Shown here: in pieces, positions 1 through 7,463 of the stretch
Position numbering within the stretch: the first letter of the stretch is position 1
Layout: each line of letters starts with the position of its first letter
Origin: Micromonospora nigra
GTDB lineage: Bacteria; Actinomycetota; Actinomycetes; Mycobacteriales; Micromonosporaceae
DNA length: 64,000 nucleotides
Reading direction: 5' to 3'
Assembly (NCBI RefSeq): GCF_900091585.1
Contig: NZ_FMHT01000003.1
Location: 434,001-498,000, forward strand
The notes under the pieces: generated by a model
Database searches by the model: none
What the model saw: the letters and a program-made list of their open reading frames with translations, nothing else
What the model was told of the DNA's origin: nothing
Program-made: the position numbers and the translations under genes

Positions 1-1276
1 CCGGGTGTGCGTTGTCCGGGTCCTTGTTCACCAGCAGTACCGCGAGGTCGCCGTCGCGGCGGCGGACGGCGTGCGCGGTGACCAGGGGCTCGTCGGTGCC
101 GGCTCGGACGAACTGCTCACCGGCCGTGGTGAACAGCTTCATCATCGTCAGCCCGTGGTAGGGCGCGAACGGCGTGTTCAGCGGCGGCTGGCAGACCGAG
201 CCGTCCTCGGTGCAGCCACCGCTGGAGAGGATGCCGTAGTCGTCGTAGTCGGTCTCGCCGGCAACCTGCGACACGGTGCCGATGCCGTTACGCACGTTCC
301 ACCACTGGACGGTGAAGACGCCGTTGGCCAGCAGTTCGCTGTAGGCGTCGGCCAGGAACAGCGCCCCGGGTTGGGTGTTGCGGCCCTCGTCGACGTTCAG
401 TTCGGTCAGGCTGATGCCGATGCGGTCGGCGTTCGGGCCGGCGTACCGGGTGAGTTGCTGCCGCAGCAGGTACGTCGCCTCGGCGACGTGGTTGGTGCGG
501 GCCAGTGACTGGGCGGCGCTGCCACCGGGGTACCAGTGCACGTCCACGAAGTCGATCTTGGAGCCGGCGATGGAGAGCACGGTCTGGTTCCAGGGGCCCG
601 GATCGTCGCCGGCGGTGATCCCATCCGGCCAGTTGCCCGGCATCGTCAGCACCGCGCCGACCTCGATGCTCGGGTCCACCGCCTTCATGGCGTCGGCGTA
701 CTCGACGACCAACCGCGCGTAGTACGACGCGCTCTTGTCCGGGTGCTCGTCGGCCTCCCACGCCGACCCGTAGTGGCCGTTGCCGTAGTTCTCGTTGCCG
801 ACCGTCCAGTACTTCGCGCCGTAGCCCTTGGTCACGTTGGCGTAGTGCACCCACTCGGCGGCCTCGGCGGGCGTACCGGTGCCGTAGTTCGCAATGATCA
901 TCGGTTGGGCGCCGGCCCGCCGGACCCCCGCCATGAAGGTGTCGAAGTCGGTGTTCGGTGCGACGTACCCGCCGGGGGCGGTGTGGTCCTTCCAGTGGTA
1001 GATGTCGGCGTACGAGCCACCGGGATAGCGCATCATCTGCACGCCGGCGTCGCGCAGCAGGTCCGACGTCTCGACGCTGCCGAGGTGCTGGTCCCAGATG
1101 GCGTGGTTGATGCCCAGCGCGGTGTCGGGCACGGGCGCGAGGCCCGCGCGGGCGTTCACGGTGACGGTGACCGGGTCGGGTGCCGCACTGGCGGTCGAGG
1201 GGTTGATGCCGGGCAGCGCGGCTGCGACGAGCAACAGGCTCGTCAGGAGTGCCACGCGACTCTTCGGAACGGGCAT
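1..1276 (-). CDS. Secreted clan GH-A glycosidase, alpha-L-arabinofuranosidase-like (partial, 3' end beyond window)
   Basis: The reading frame starts at an ATG at 1276 on the minus strand and stays open to the left edge (about 425 codons), so the C-terminus is missing. The N-terminus is a Sec signal peptide: a basic start, a hydrophobic LLTSLLLVAAALPG core and an ASA-A cleavage region near residue 32. The mature part reads as a TIM-barrel glycosidase. It has MMRYPGGSYAD early, TVGNENYGNG near residue 160 (the NE of the clan GH-A acid/base glutamate) and SLTELNVDEG near residue 292 (candidate nucleophile). This pattern resembles secreted GH51-type arabinofuranosidases, but the exact GH family cannot be fixed by eye. 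Secretion and proximity to xylanase and esterase genes fit a role in plant-polysaccharide breakdown. A binding module may follow beyond the edge. Confidence 0.75.
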   Translation of the reverse strand, partial: MPVPKSRVALLTSLLLVAAALPGINPSTASAAPDPVTVTVNARAGLAPVPDTALGINHAIWDQHLGSVETSDLLRDAGVQMMRYPGGSYADIYHWKDHTAPGGYVAPNTDFDTFMAGVRRAGAQPMIIANYGTGTPAEAAEWVHYANVTKGYGAKYWTVGNENYGNGHYGSAWEADEHPDKSASYYARLVVEYADAMKAVDPSIEVGAVLTMPGNWPDGITAGDDPGPWNQTVLSIAGSKIDFVDVHWYPGGSAAQSLARTNHVAEATYLLRQQLTRYAGPNADRIGISLTELNVDEGRNTQPGALFLADAYSELLANGVFTVQWWNVRNGIGTVSQVAGETDYDDYGILSSGGCTEDGSVCQPPLNTPFAPYHGLTMMKLFTTAGEQFVRAGTDEPLVTAHAVRRRDGDLAVLLVNKDPDNAHP

Positions 1277-1460
1277 GGGGCTGGCTTCCTTCACGATGAA
1301 CGAATGGTGAGTAGCCCGTCCGTCCGGGGTCCTGATCGGATCCCGGCTGCCCTTCGGACGGCGGTCAGCCCCGCGCGACACGGAACGCTATCGACGGCCA
1401 AGAATGTCACGGCCGGTCCGGCAATCTCAAGCGACTGGAACCCCCGAACGCTCGACGAGC

Positions 1461-1700
1461 TCAGCTGATCGTTGCCCGCACCGCGATTGCGCTGGCGAAC
1501 CAGACGACAGACGCCCCGACTGCGACACCGACCATGATCGCCGCCTTGACGGTGGAAGGATTCCGGGCACGGGCGACGGCCAGGTTCGCCAGTACACCGA
1601 AGGCTCCGACGAGTCCGCCGAGGACACCACCGACAAAGACCAGCAGGATCGGCAGCAGGGCCAGGACTCGCAGGTGAATCGGGATCGCGGTCCCGGTCCG
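1461..1700 (-). pseudogene. Small two-helix membrane protein remnant
   Basis: One minus-strand frame ending at the stop at 1461 reads as a hydrophobic protein. It has a first transmembrane segment (VLALLPILLVFVGGVLGGLV), a short basic loop with ARARNPSTVK, and a second segment (AAIMVGVAVGASVVWFAS). I find no ATG, GTG or TTG in frame close to the start of the first helix; the frame runs back into the preceding gene without an initiation site. It is either a 5'-truncated or frameshifted gene or one that begins at an unusual codon. It lies in a stretch where most frames are broken, so I record it as a remnant. Function unknown. Confidence 0.4.
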
Positions 1701-1705
1701 ATGCG

Positions 1706-1933
1706 CTACGCCTTCAAAGCGCTGCGCACGACGACATCGACCGAACCGCCGCCAACTGCCGACATGGCGAACCGGCGCGTGCCCGCTCGTGGGGCCGGCA
1801 CGCCGTCGACGCTGTTGAGCGCCTTCAGTGCGAGCCCGGGATTGTCCGGGGCGTGCCGGAACTTGTGCATGAACTCGTGGACCGCACCGATGTCGGCGCG
1901 GTACAGCATCCGCGGGGTTGCCCCGGTGTGCAT
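1706..1933 (-). CDS. Hypothetical protein, 75 residues
   Basis: The ATG at 1933 is preceded at ideal spacing by a strong ribosome-binding site (GGGGAGG, then ACGTCG, then ATG), which is the main reason to accept this short gene. The protein begins MHTGATPRMLYRADIG, has a central HEFMHKFRHAPDNPG segment and ends VVVRSALKA. There is no signal peptide or membrane helix. The HEFMHKF stretch superficially resembles a metalloprotease HExxH, but it is HEFMH and only 75 residues surround it, so I draw no enzymatic conclusion. Its 5' side abuts a frameshifted coding remnant in the same direction, so it may once have been the distal gene of an operon. I do not recognise the family. Confidence 0.5.
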   Translation of the reverse strand: MHTGATPRMLYRADIGAVHEFMHKFRHAPDNPGLALKALNSVDGVPAPRAGTRRFAMSAVGGGSVDVVVRSALKA

Positions 1934-2640
1934 CGACGTCCTCCCCCGCTCGTCGCCTTGATCTGTGCCACCAACTCGTCCACCGACCGTTCCCGTGCGG
2001 TGCGGGCGTGCCAGCCCGCCTCCGCGTAGGCCCGGTCGCGGTCTTCGGTCTCCGGGTCGTCGGACGGCCCGGTGAGCACGATGGCGATCCGCTTGTCTGG
2101 CCAGGCCAGCTCGGCCTGTCGGGTGAGTTCGAGCCCGCCTCGGTGACGGCCATCGAGGCGGGCTCGAAGGCGTCGAGGTCGGAGACGGCGAGCTGACCGG
2201 CGTCACCGCCGCCGGTGGCGAGGAATGCTTCTGGCCAGGTACCGGACGCAGCGGTCGGTCATCACCTTGGCGGAGGGCATTCCGATTGGGGCGTCGTCGT
2301 CGGAGCCGGAGTGGATGCCACCCTGACCGCCCTGGTTGGTCGCGCGGCCAAGGCGAACTTCCCGCGCACGTCTGATTCCCGGTGGATGTCTACTCTGGGG
2401 CACACGGCCACCGCACGACCTCCGGTTGTCTCCACAGCCCGCCGATGACAACGGCATCGGCGGGCTGTCGAACGAGGAGGCGCCCGGAAGTAGCGGACGT
2501 CGGCGGGCCCGCTCTCCTTCCCAGAAGCCGAGCGCCAGCCCATCGAGCTGGCGCTCGGAACTGCCGAGACCACGGTCGAGCCCGAACTGGTCAACGTGGT
2601 ATCGGCTTGGGCGACATGTCGCCGACGACCAGCGCCCCAG
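1934..2640 (-). pseudogene. Frameshifted coding remnants of unrecognised gene(s)
   Basis: No single frame is convincing here, but natural-looking protein segments alternate between minus-strand frames. Around 2130-2200 there is GDAGQLAVSDLDAFEPAS. Around 1960-2110, in another frame, there is AELAWPDKRIAIVLTGPSDD followed by DRDRAYAEAGWHARTARERS. Around 2480-2620 there are segments such as LDGLALGFWEGERA. Switching frame twice would join these into one acidic, soluble protein, which points to one or more genes that have taken frameshifts. Sequencing error is an alternative. I cannot name the original function. Confidence 0.45.
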
Positions 2641-2650
2641 CCGCGTTGTC

Positions 2651-2767
2651 TTAGCTGGCGGCGACGTCCTCGACACCACCGAAGGCGACGTCCTCGACAC
2701 CACCGAAGGCGACGTCCTCGACACCACCGGCGGTGACCTTCGCCCGTGCCAGAGTCAGGATAGCCAT
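2651..2767 (-). CDS. 38-residue peptide with three GGVEDVA(F) repeats; possible multi-core peptide precursor
   Basis: A short gene with an excellent ribosome-binding site (GAGGAGAAAG, TTG, then ATG at 2767) ends at TAA (2651-2653). The N-terminal part is MAILTLARAKVTA. The remainder is GGVEDVAF, GGVEDVAF, GGVEDVA and then AS-stop. The repeats come from a 24-nt tandem repeat in frame, and the peptide stops right after the third copy. A short leader-like segment plus tandem core-like units is the layout of some ribosomally made, post-translationally modified peptides (for example multi-core graspetide-like precursors). No intact modification enzyme is visible beside it; the downstream same-strand DNA is frameshifted. 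It could instead be a translated simple repeat. The strong RBS and the exact in-frame termination favour a real peptide. Confidence 0.5.
   Translation of the reverse strand: MAILTLARAKVTAGGVEDVAFGGVEDVAFGGVEDVAAS
2663..2734. repeat. 24-nt tandem direct repeat, three copies
   Basis: Units start at 2663, 2687 and 2711. Copies one and two are identical; the third differs only in its last few bases. The unit is a multiple of three and encodes GGVEDVAF on the minus strand inside the 38-residue peptide gene. There are no spacers, so it is not a CRISPR array. Confidence 0.9.
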
Positions 2768-3060
2768 CAACTTTCTCCTCTACTCGTAACAATTACACGA
2801 ACAGGATGCCAATGAGAATGGCCGCATCGCCTCTGCGTGTCAAGGTACAAAAGGGAAGGGGAAGCCTGTTGGCGCACCGCAATCCGACCACGTAACCAAA
2901 CAGCTCATCTAGGAGAATAGTGACGCGGCACGGGGGGATCCGACAAAGGCTGATAATGGTGCCGGCTCCAACGACGACCGGCATCCGGAAGTAGGCGGAT
3001 TACCTGTTTGGCAGAGAGTGGGGTGATCTCAGCAGGGATCGGAGCACCTATCGGGCCCAC
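2768..3060. other. Non-coding leader of the repeat peptide; candidate promoter only
   Basis: No convincing coding frame is seen. On the minus strand a perfect -35 hexamer, TTGACA (complement of 2838-2843), lies about 70 bases before the peptide ATG. An AT-richer stretch closer to the gene (complement of roughly 2785-2815, including TAATTGTTACG) could supply a -10 region. This is a candidate promoter for the 38-residue peptide. The rest shows no feature I can support. Confidence 0.3.
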
Positions 3061-3099
3061 ATGAACGTAGCGTCCAGAACGGACAATGCTGGGGACTGC

Positions 3100-3290
3100 G
3101 CGTGGGGGTGCCTCGGTAGGCGGGGTACTCGCCGTCGAGTCCGAAAGCCGACGTGCTTCTACCAGGCACTTCTGGTGTTGGTGTGGTTCTGCGGAGATGA
3201 GAACAAGACCACCACCCCCGGAGCGGGATTCGGAGTGTCGAGGGCGACCGCCTACCCGTACGTCGCCGAGGGCAACGCCCCCCTTTGATC
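3100..3290 (+). pseudogene. IS5-type transposase, N-terminal helix-turn-helix fragment
   Basis: The plus-strand frame contains QALLVLVWFCGDENK followed by GAGFGVSRATAYPYVAEG. This matches the pattern of the N-terminal DNA-binding region of IS5-group actinobacterial transposases, where a leucine-rich helix is followed by an AAGFGVSxATAYRYVxEA recognition helix. The frame stops at 3288, before any DDE catalytic core, and there is no matching 3' part nearby. It is a dead 5' fragment of an insertion sequence. No terminal inverted repeats were found. Confidence 0.55.
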
Positions 3291-4179
3291 AATGCGATGC
3301 CTCGGAGAACGCGGAGATCACTTCACTGGCCGTCCTGTTGATAGCCACCACAGTTGCTGCGCTGCACATACTCACGAGCAGGGGGCGGCCCAACGGCGCC
3401 CGGCTCGGCTGGTTGACCTGCCGTCCTCAAGAGAGAGCGAGCCGGATTCGCGACAGGTCGTCGCGTCGGTCGCTCGTAGTCTGCGACGACCCGACGCCGG
3501 AGTAGCCGGATTCACATGACGGACACGAGTCGCACCAGACGACACGCGCACCGTTTCCGGCTGGATGGGCAGATCTTTCACCTCGCATATCGCCCTGCGG
3601 GCGCCGCCGTGATCACCCAGGCTCTGCCGTTGATCCTCTCGAAGAGGATGAACGGGTGGTCCGCCGGCCGTCGCTAGCGGCGGGCAACGACCCGAGCCGG
3701 CCGTACGACCTGGAGACCGACCGGCGATCGCCGAGTTCAAGTTGTCTGTGTGGAAGGGCGCGGACGCGACGCGTAAGCGCGGGGCGTTCGCGGACCTGGT
3801 CCACCTCGCCCTCGACACGTCGGGCCGCCAGGCGCAGCTTCCGGCGTGACCGGGAGAACGACGACCGACCCGACCGCACTCCTGATGCTGGCTCGACCGG
3901 CTCCGTGGTTCCGCGCCCTCCGGCACCTCGGGGTACAAGGGTCGAATCCAGTCCAGCCAGCGGGATCTGGCGGACGCCGCCCGCGCCCTTCAGGAACGAA
4001 TGCGGGGAGCCAAGCCTTCTCTCGCCGAGGTGGCGCACACCATCAGGGCAGCGAACAGCGCTGCCACATGTCCCGCGGACAGCGTCGGTAGCTTTCCGGC
4101 TGCACGGGCTCCGCACCCGGATGCCTGTCTCGTTTGGGGGGTGGTGCCGTCACTGCTGGGGATCTGCCGCTGCTCCTGA
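3291..4179. other. Decayed coding DNA with short protein-like fragments
   Basis: No intact gene is seen. Short natural-looking segments appear in different plus-strand frames. One is IAEFKLSVWKGADATRKRG continuing to LVHLALDTSGRQAQL, near 3725-3848, ending at a TGA. Another is RDLADAARALQERMRGAK followed by PSLAEVAHTIRAANSA, near 3970-4060. On the minus strand near 3600-3680 there is ADHPFILFERINGRAWVITA. These suggest several independent gene remnants without start sites. I cannot assign functions. Confidence 0.4.
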
Positions 4180-4475
4180 ATCCCGGCGAGCGATCGCGCG
4201 GGCGCTGGTATCGCAGAAGGCGACGCCAACCCGGCTGGCGCATTGGCTGGTCGAGTACGCCAGGGTGCGGCGTGCGTCGGGTCGGCCCGCTGAGGCGTTG
4301 GAGGCCGTGCACCGGGGGGCGGCGATTCAGCGCCAACTCGGTGACCGCAGTCAGGAGGCGATGGCTCTCGACGGTGCCGGCGAGGCGTACCGGGAGTTGG
4401 GGGCAGGCGGACGAGGCGATCGCCTTCCACCTACATGCGGCGGCGGCCCACCAGCAGTTGACCAGACTGCGGTGC
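4180..4475 (+). pseudogene. TPR-repeat protein remnant (regulator C-terminus type)
   Basis: One plus-strand frame gives EALEAVHRGAAIQRQLGDRS and QEAMALDGAGEAYRELG. After a one-base shift near 4400 the next frame continues QADEAIAFHLHAAAAHQQL. Together these are two successive tetratricopeptide repeats with the spacing typical of the C-terminal part of large AfsR/SARP-like or NB-ARC regulators of actinomycetes. An extra G in the GGG run at the frame switch explains the break. No N-terminal DNA-binding or ATPase domain is nearby, so this is a tail fragment. Confidence 0.6.
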
Positions 4476-4698
4476 CACAGGTGGCACCGTCTGCGCAGCT
4501 CAGAGCCATGGTCAAATAGTCGGTTGTCCATGATTGGTCACGCCTGATCCCTGGTTCGGGGCGGGTCACGGCGGCTACCGTTTGACCTATAAAGGGTATT
4601 GATCAGATTCAACCGGCAAGTGACGTCTGATCATCAGATTTGCCCTTTTCCCCCTCTAAGTGGGCCGCACCCTCGCGGCAACAGTCGAAGGAGTCACC

Positions 4699-5100
4699 AT
4701 GTCCAACGAGCCCAAGAAGACAGCTGACCAGCCCGCTCCGAGCGCCAAGGACATCGCCGAGGCCGGCGCACTCCTGGTCCCCGCCACCTTCACCGGCATG
4801 CCGCCGACCGCGCAGCTCTTCTGGGCTGTGGTCGAGTCCAACGGTGTTCTGGCCCGCGGCTTCGGGGCCGTCTCGGCCACCCGCCTCGGCGTCGGGCAGT
4901 ACCAGGTCGTGTTCAGCCACGACCTGACCCGCTCCGCGTACGTCGGGAGCCTCGGCCTGACCGGCTCCATCGGTTCCTCGCCGAGCGGCGAGATCGCCGT
5001 GGTCGGCCGTTTCGGCGTGCCGAACGGCGTCTTCGTCCAGACGTTCAACTCGGCGGGAGCGCCCGCCGACCGGGCGTTCCACCTGACCATCTCGTCCTGA
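4699..5100 (+). CDS. Conserved hypothetical beta-rich protein, 133 residues
   Basis: The ATG at 4699 has a good ribosome-binding site (GAAGGAGTCACC-ATG). About 35 hydrophilic residues (MSNEPKKTADQPAPSAKDIA) are followed by a compact beta-rich domain with QLFWAVVESNGVLARGFGAV, LGVGQYQVVFSHDL and VGSLGLTGSIGSS. That domain resembles a small module seen in actinobacterial hypothetical proteins and some phage tail-spike-like proteins, where a (L/F)WAVV..G.LARG motif precedes GxGxYxVxF. There is no signal peptide. Upstream, TTGACC at 4582-4587 could be a -35 element and the leader holds TGATCAGATT-like repeats. A perfect hairpin follows the stop. It is the only intact, normal-looking gene in the decayed region. 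Function unknown. Confidence 0.65.
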   Translation: MSNEPKKTADQPAPSAKDIAEAGALLVPATFTGMPPTAQLFWAVVESNGVLARGFGAVSATRLGVGQYQVVFSHDLTRSAYVGSLGLTGSIGSSPSGEIAVVGRFGVPNGVFVQTFNSAGAPADRAFHLTISS

Positions 5101-5104
5101 CATC

Positions 5105-5153
5105 GGCGCGTCCGGGTCCCCGCCACCCCCGGTGGCGGGGACCCGGACGCGCC
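5105..5153 (+). terminator. Perfect 23-bp hairpin, likely terminator
   Basis: Bases 5105-5127 and 5131-5153 are perfectly complementary with a 3-nt CCC loop, only 4 bases after the stop codon of the preceding gene. There is no U-run, as is common for high-GC actinomycete terminators. Its 3' edge lies close to the broken 5' end of the transposase remnant. Confidence 0.7.
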
Positions 5154-5172
5154 TAACGACCACTGGACCGCC

Positions 5173-5731
5173 ACCGAGACATGAGCCGTAAAGATGCGGG
5201 CGCTGCCGGAAGGCGCGGTCCGCCACGTCGACGCCAAGGTCATGTGCAAGCTCTACAGCGCGACCGCAACAGCCGCTACGCACCGAACATCGGCACCGCG
5301 TTCGTGCACATCGACCACCACTCCCGCGTCGCCTACGCCGAGGTCCGCGACGACGAAACCGCCGCCACGGCGATCGACGTGCTGCGCAACGCCGTCGCCT
5401 GGTTCGCCGGCCGCGGCGTGACCGTCGAACGCGTCCTGTCCGGCAACGGCTCGGCCTACAGATCACACGCCTGGCGCGAAGCATGCCACCATCTCGGCAT
5501 CAAACCGAAAAAGACCCGTCCCTACCGTCTTCGGACCAACGGCAAGGTCGAACGGTTCCACCGCACCATGACCGAGGGCTGGGCACCACGACGCTTCTAC
5601 AACTCAGAGCACACCCGACGAGCAGCCCTACCCGCCTGGCTCCATCACTACAATCACCACCGGCCCCACACCGCTACCAGCGGCAAACCGCCCACCACCA
5701 GGTTGACCAACGTCCCTGGCAGTACAGCTAG
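5173..5731 (+). pseudogene. IS481-type transposase, broken (DDE integrase core)
   Basis: The frame carries an rve-type integrase core: FVHIDHHSRVAYAEV (first Asp), ERVLSGNGSAYRS where the second catalytic Asp should be, and RTNGKVERFHRTM (catalytic Glu). It then runs WLHHYNHHRPHTA and RLTNVPG, the usual IS481 C-terminus. The second Asp reads Gly (normal motif VLxDNGS). The N-terminal helix-turn-helix half is absent. A one-base loss near 5725 moves the natural ending QYS-stop out of frame. Near 5210-5240 the protein-like signal also changes frame. It is an inactive relic. No intact terminal repeats were identified. Confidence 0.8.
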
Positions 5732-6200
5732 CAGGCCGGTTGCCGCCGGCGAGGGCTCGTCGAGCGCACCCTCGATCGCCGCCCGCAAGGACCCGACGGG
5801 CAGGACCACCAGCGTGAGCCCAGCACCGGTACGGACCGACAGGGAACCCATCGCCAAACGGTTCCCGCACCTCGGCGACTTCGCCGAGGCCCACTGGCAG
5901 GCAGCACCGGCGGGAATCGACACCGGCGGCGTGTCCGGGCCGACCGACATGCGCATCGAGGCGCTGGTCGTACTGCGACCAGACACCCTGGCCAACGCCA
6001 TCACCGGGTACGAGTGGCAGCCGGCACCGCCCGGTTGGACGCCCCACTGAGCGGTGAGCTGCGGCCGCTCCTGCCTCCTGACGGCACCTGGCAGGTCAGT
6101 GAACGCTATGCCGAGGACGTGCGGACCTCGCGCTACAGCGGCACCGTCCACCTCGACGCCGCCAGCGGCATCGCCCCACTACCTCCCTCCCCCACCACGT
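5732..6200 (+). pseudogene. Hypothetical protein remnant with frameshift
   Basis: Two plus-strand frames join into a natural-looking C-terminal segment. KRFPHLGDFAEAHWQAAPAG and DMRIEALVVLRPDTLANAIT run to about 6045. After a frame change, LRPLLPPDGTWQVSERYAED and SRYSGTVHLDAASG follow to about 6170. No start codon with a ribosome-binding site is seen, and its 5' side abuts the dead transposase. I do not recognise the family; it looks like the tail of a small soluble actinobacterial protein disrupted by the insertion. Confidence 0.45.
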
Positions 6201-6267
6201 TTGCAGGGAGATGTCGTGCGTCCGGACGGGTTTCTCGGCCCCGACGAACTGGCCGGGCGCGCCTCGC

Positions 6268-7365
6268 TCACGGCCGGCTGCTGCCGTTCAGGTCGCCGCC
6301 GAAGGCCAGGGCCCGGAGCAGGTCGAAGGCGTGGGTGTCGGGTGCGTGTGCGGTGTTGGTCAGCACCGCGACGGCGGCTCGTCGGTCGGGGATGAGCCCG
6401 ATCCAGGACCGGAACCCGCCGGTGCCTCCGTTGTGCCAGAACTGGTGGGCCGAGCCGAAGCGGGGGTGCAGGCGCAGCCCCATCCAGCCGAGGGTGGTCC
6501 AGGTCCAGCGGTTGATCGGATGGGTGATCTCGCGGCTGAGCCGGATGGCATCGGCGGTGGGGCCGGCGGCGGTCTGACGGGTGCCTTCGGTGGTGGCGTC
6601 GAGCTGGGCGTGCAGGAAGGTGACCAGGTCGGCGGCGGTGGAGCGCAGCCCGCCGGCGCCGGCGAGGGCGGCCAGGTGCCACGGTGGGACGGGGCGTCGG
6701 CGCCCGGTGTGCCCCTGGGCGAGCCGTGCCTGCCGTGCCGCGTCGAGGGTGATCGCGGTGTCGGTCAGGCCCAGGGGCTGGCACACGTCGGCGGCGACGA
6801 GGGTTTCGTAGTCGGTGCCGGTCCGGGTCGCCAGGGCCAGGCCGAGCAGGCCGGCGCCGAGGTTGGAGTAGCGGCACCGGTCGCCGGGCGTGGCGCGCAG
6901 CCCGGTGTGGGCCAGGCCGGCGAGGACGACGTCGGCGGTGTAGCCGGCGTACGGATCGGGCGGGGTACGCCACGGCGCAGCCCACCACCGCACACCGGCG
7001 GGCAGCCGGGGCAGCCCGGAGGTGTGGGTGGCCAGGTGACGCAGGGTGATCTCCCTGCCCCCGCGCGACGGCACGGCGGTGCCGGCGGGCAGCAGAGCGC
7101 GTACCGGCTCGTCGAGGTCGACGGTGCCGGCAAGGGCCAGCCGCGCCAGCGCCAACCCGGTGAACACCTTGGTCACCGAACCGATCTCGAACAGGGTGTG
7201 GGCGTCGGGGCGACCCTCGTGGTCGACGCCGGTGCGCCCGGCCGCCCCGACGGCGCTCTCGTCGCCGCGTACGGCGCCGACCACGACGCCGACGTGGCGG
7301 GCGGCGAGCAGGTCGGCGGTGCGTCGCGCGAGGTCGGCCAGGTCCTGCGGGGCCTTCGTGGTCAC
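6268..7365 (-). CDS. Serine hydrolase, beta-lactamase (class C / AmpC-like) family
   Basis: A 365-residue protein starts at GTG 7365 with AAGGA about 8 bases upstream. It has the three penicillin-binding signatures in order. The nucleophile motif SVTK (Ser62, Lys65 in EIGSVTKVFTG) comes first, then the Tyr motif YSN in DRCRYSNLGAGLL, then HNGGTGG near the C-terminus in place of KTG. HLATHTSGLP is a further hallmark of this esterase/beta-lactamase group. There is no clear signal peptide, so a cytoplasmic hydrolase or esterase is likelier than a secreted resistance beta-lactamase. The family also contains D-aminopeptidases and carboxylesterases; the substrate is unknown. It is the last minus-strand gene after the esterase, separated from it by a strong hairpin. 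Confidence 0.85.
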   Translation of the reverse strand: MTTKAPQDLADLARRTADLLAARHVGVVVGAVRGDESAVGAAGRTGVDHEGRPDAHTLFEIGSVTKVFTGLALARLALAGTVDLDEPVRALLPAGTAVPSRGGREITLRHLATHTSGLPRLPAGVRWWAAPWRTPPDPYAGYTADVVLAGLAHTGLRATPGDRCRYSNLGAGLLGLALATRTGTDYETLVAADVCQPLGLTDTAITLDAARQARLAQGHTGRRRPVPPWHLAALAGAGGLRSTAADLVTFLHAQLDATTEGTRQTAAGPTADAIRLSREITHPINRWTWTTLGWMGLRLHPRFGSAHQFWHNGGTGGFRSWIGLIPDRRAAVAVLTNTAHAPDTHAFDLLRALAFGGDLNGSSRP

Positions 7366-7397
7366 CCTGTTCCTTCTACCAGACGTGGGCGAGAGCG

Positions 7398-7435
7398 GGC
7401 AGCGCCTGTTCCCTGGTGCGGGAGCAGGCGCTGCC
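7398..7435 (-). terminator. 16-bp hairpin terminator after the CBM13 esterase
   Basis: Bases 7398-7413 pair with 7420-7435 with a single G-U wobble and a 6-nt loop. It lies between the esterase stop (7464) and the start of the beta-lactamase-like gene (7365), both on the minus strand, so it should end esterase transcription. Confidence 0.65.
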
Positions 7436-7463
7436 GTCCAGCATCGACGTCGGTCACGCGGGG

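Noticed and set aside
1706..1933. HEFMH in the 75-residue protein as a zincin HExxH metalloprotease motif
   Set aside because: The motif form occurs by chance in a protein far too short for a metalloprotease, with no third ligand.
2663..2734. Short repeats considered as a CRISPR array
   Set aside because: The 24-nt units are directly adjacent with no spacers, are translated in frame, and no cas gene is present.
6268..7365. Antibiotic-resistance beta-lactamase
   Set aside because: It has the fold motifs but no clear signal peptide, and a HNGGTGG box typical of esterase-like or peptidase-like members, so a resistance function is not supported.
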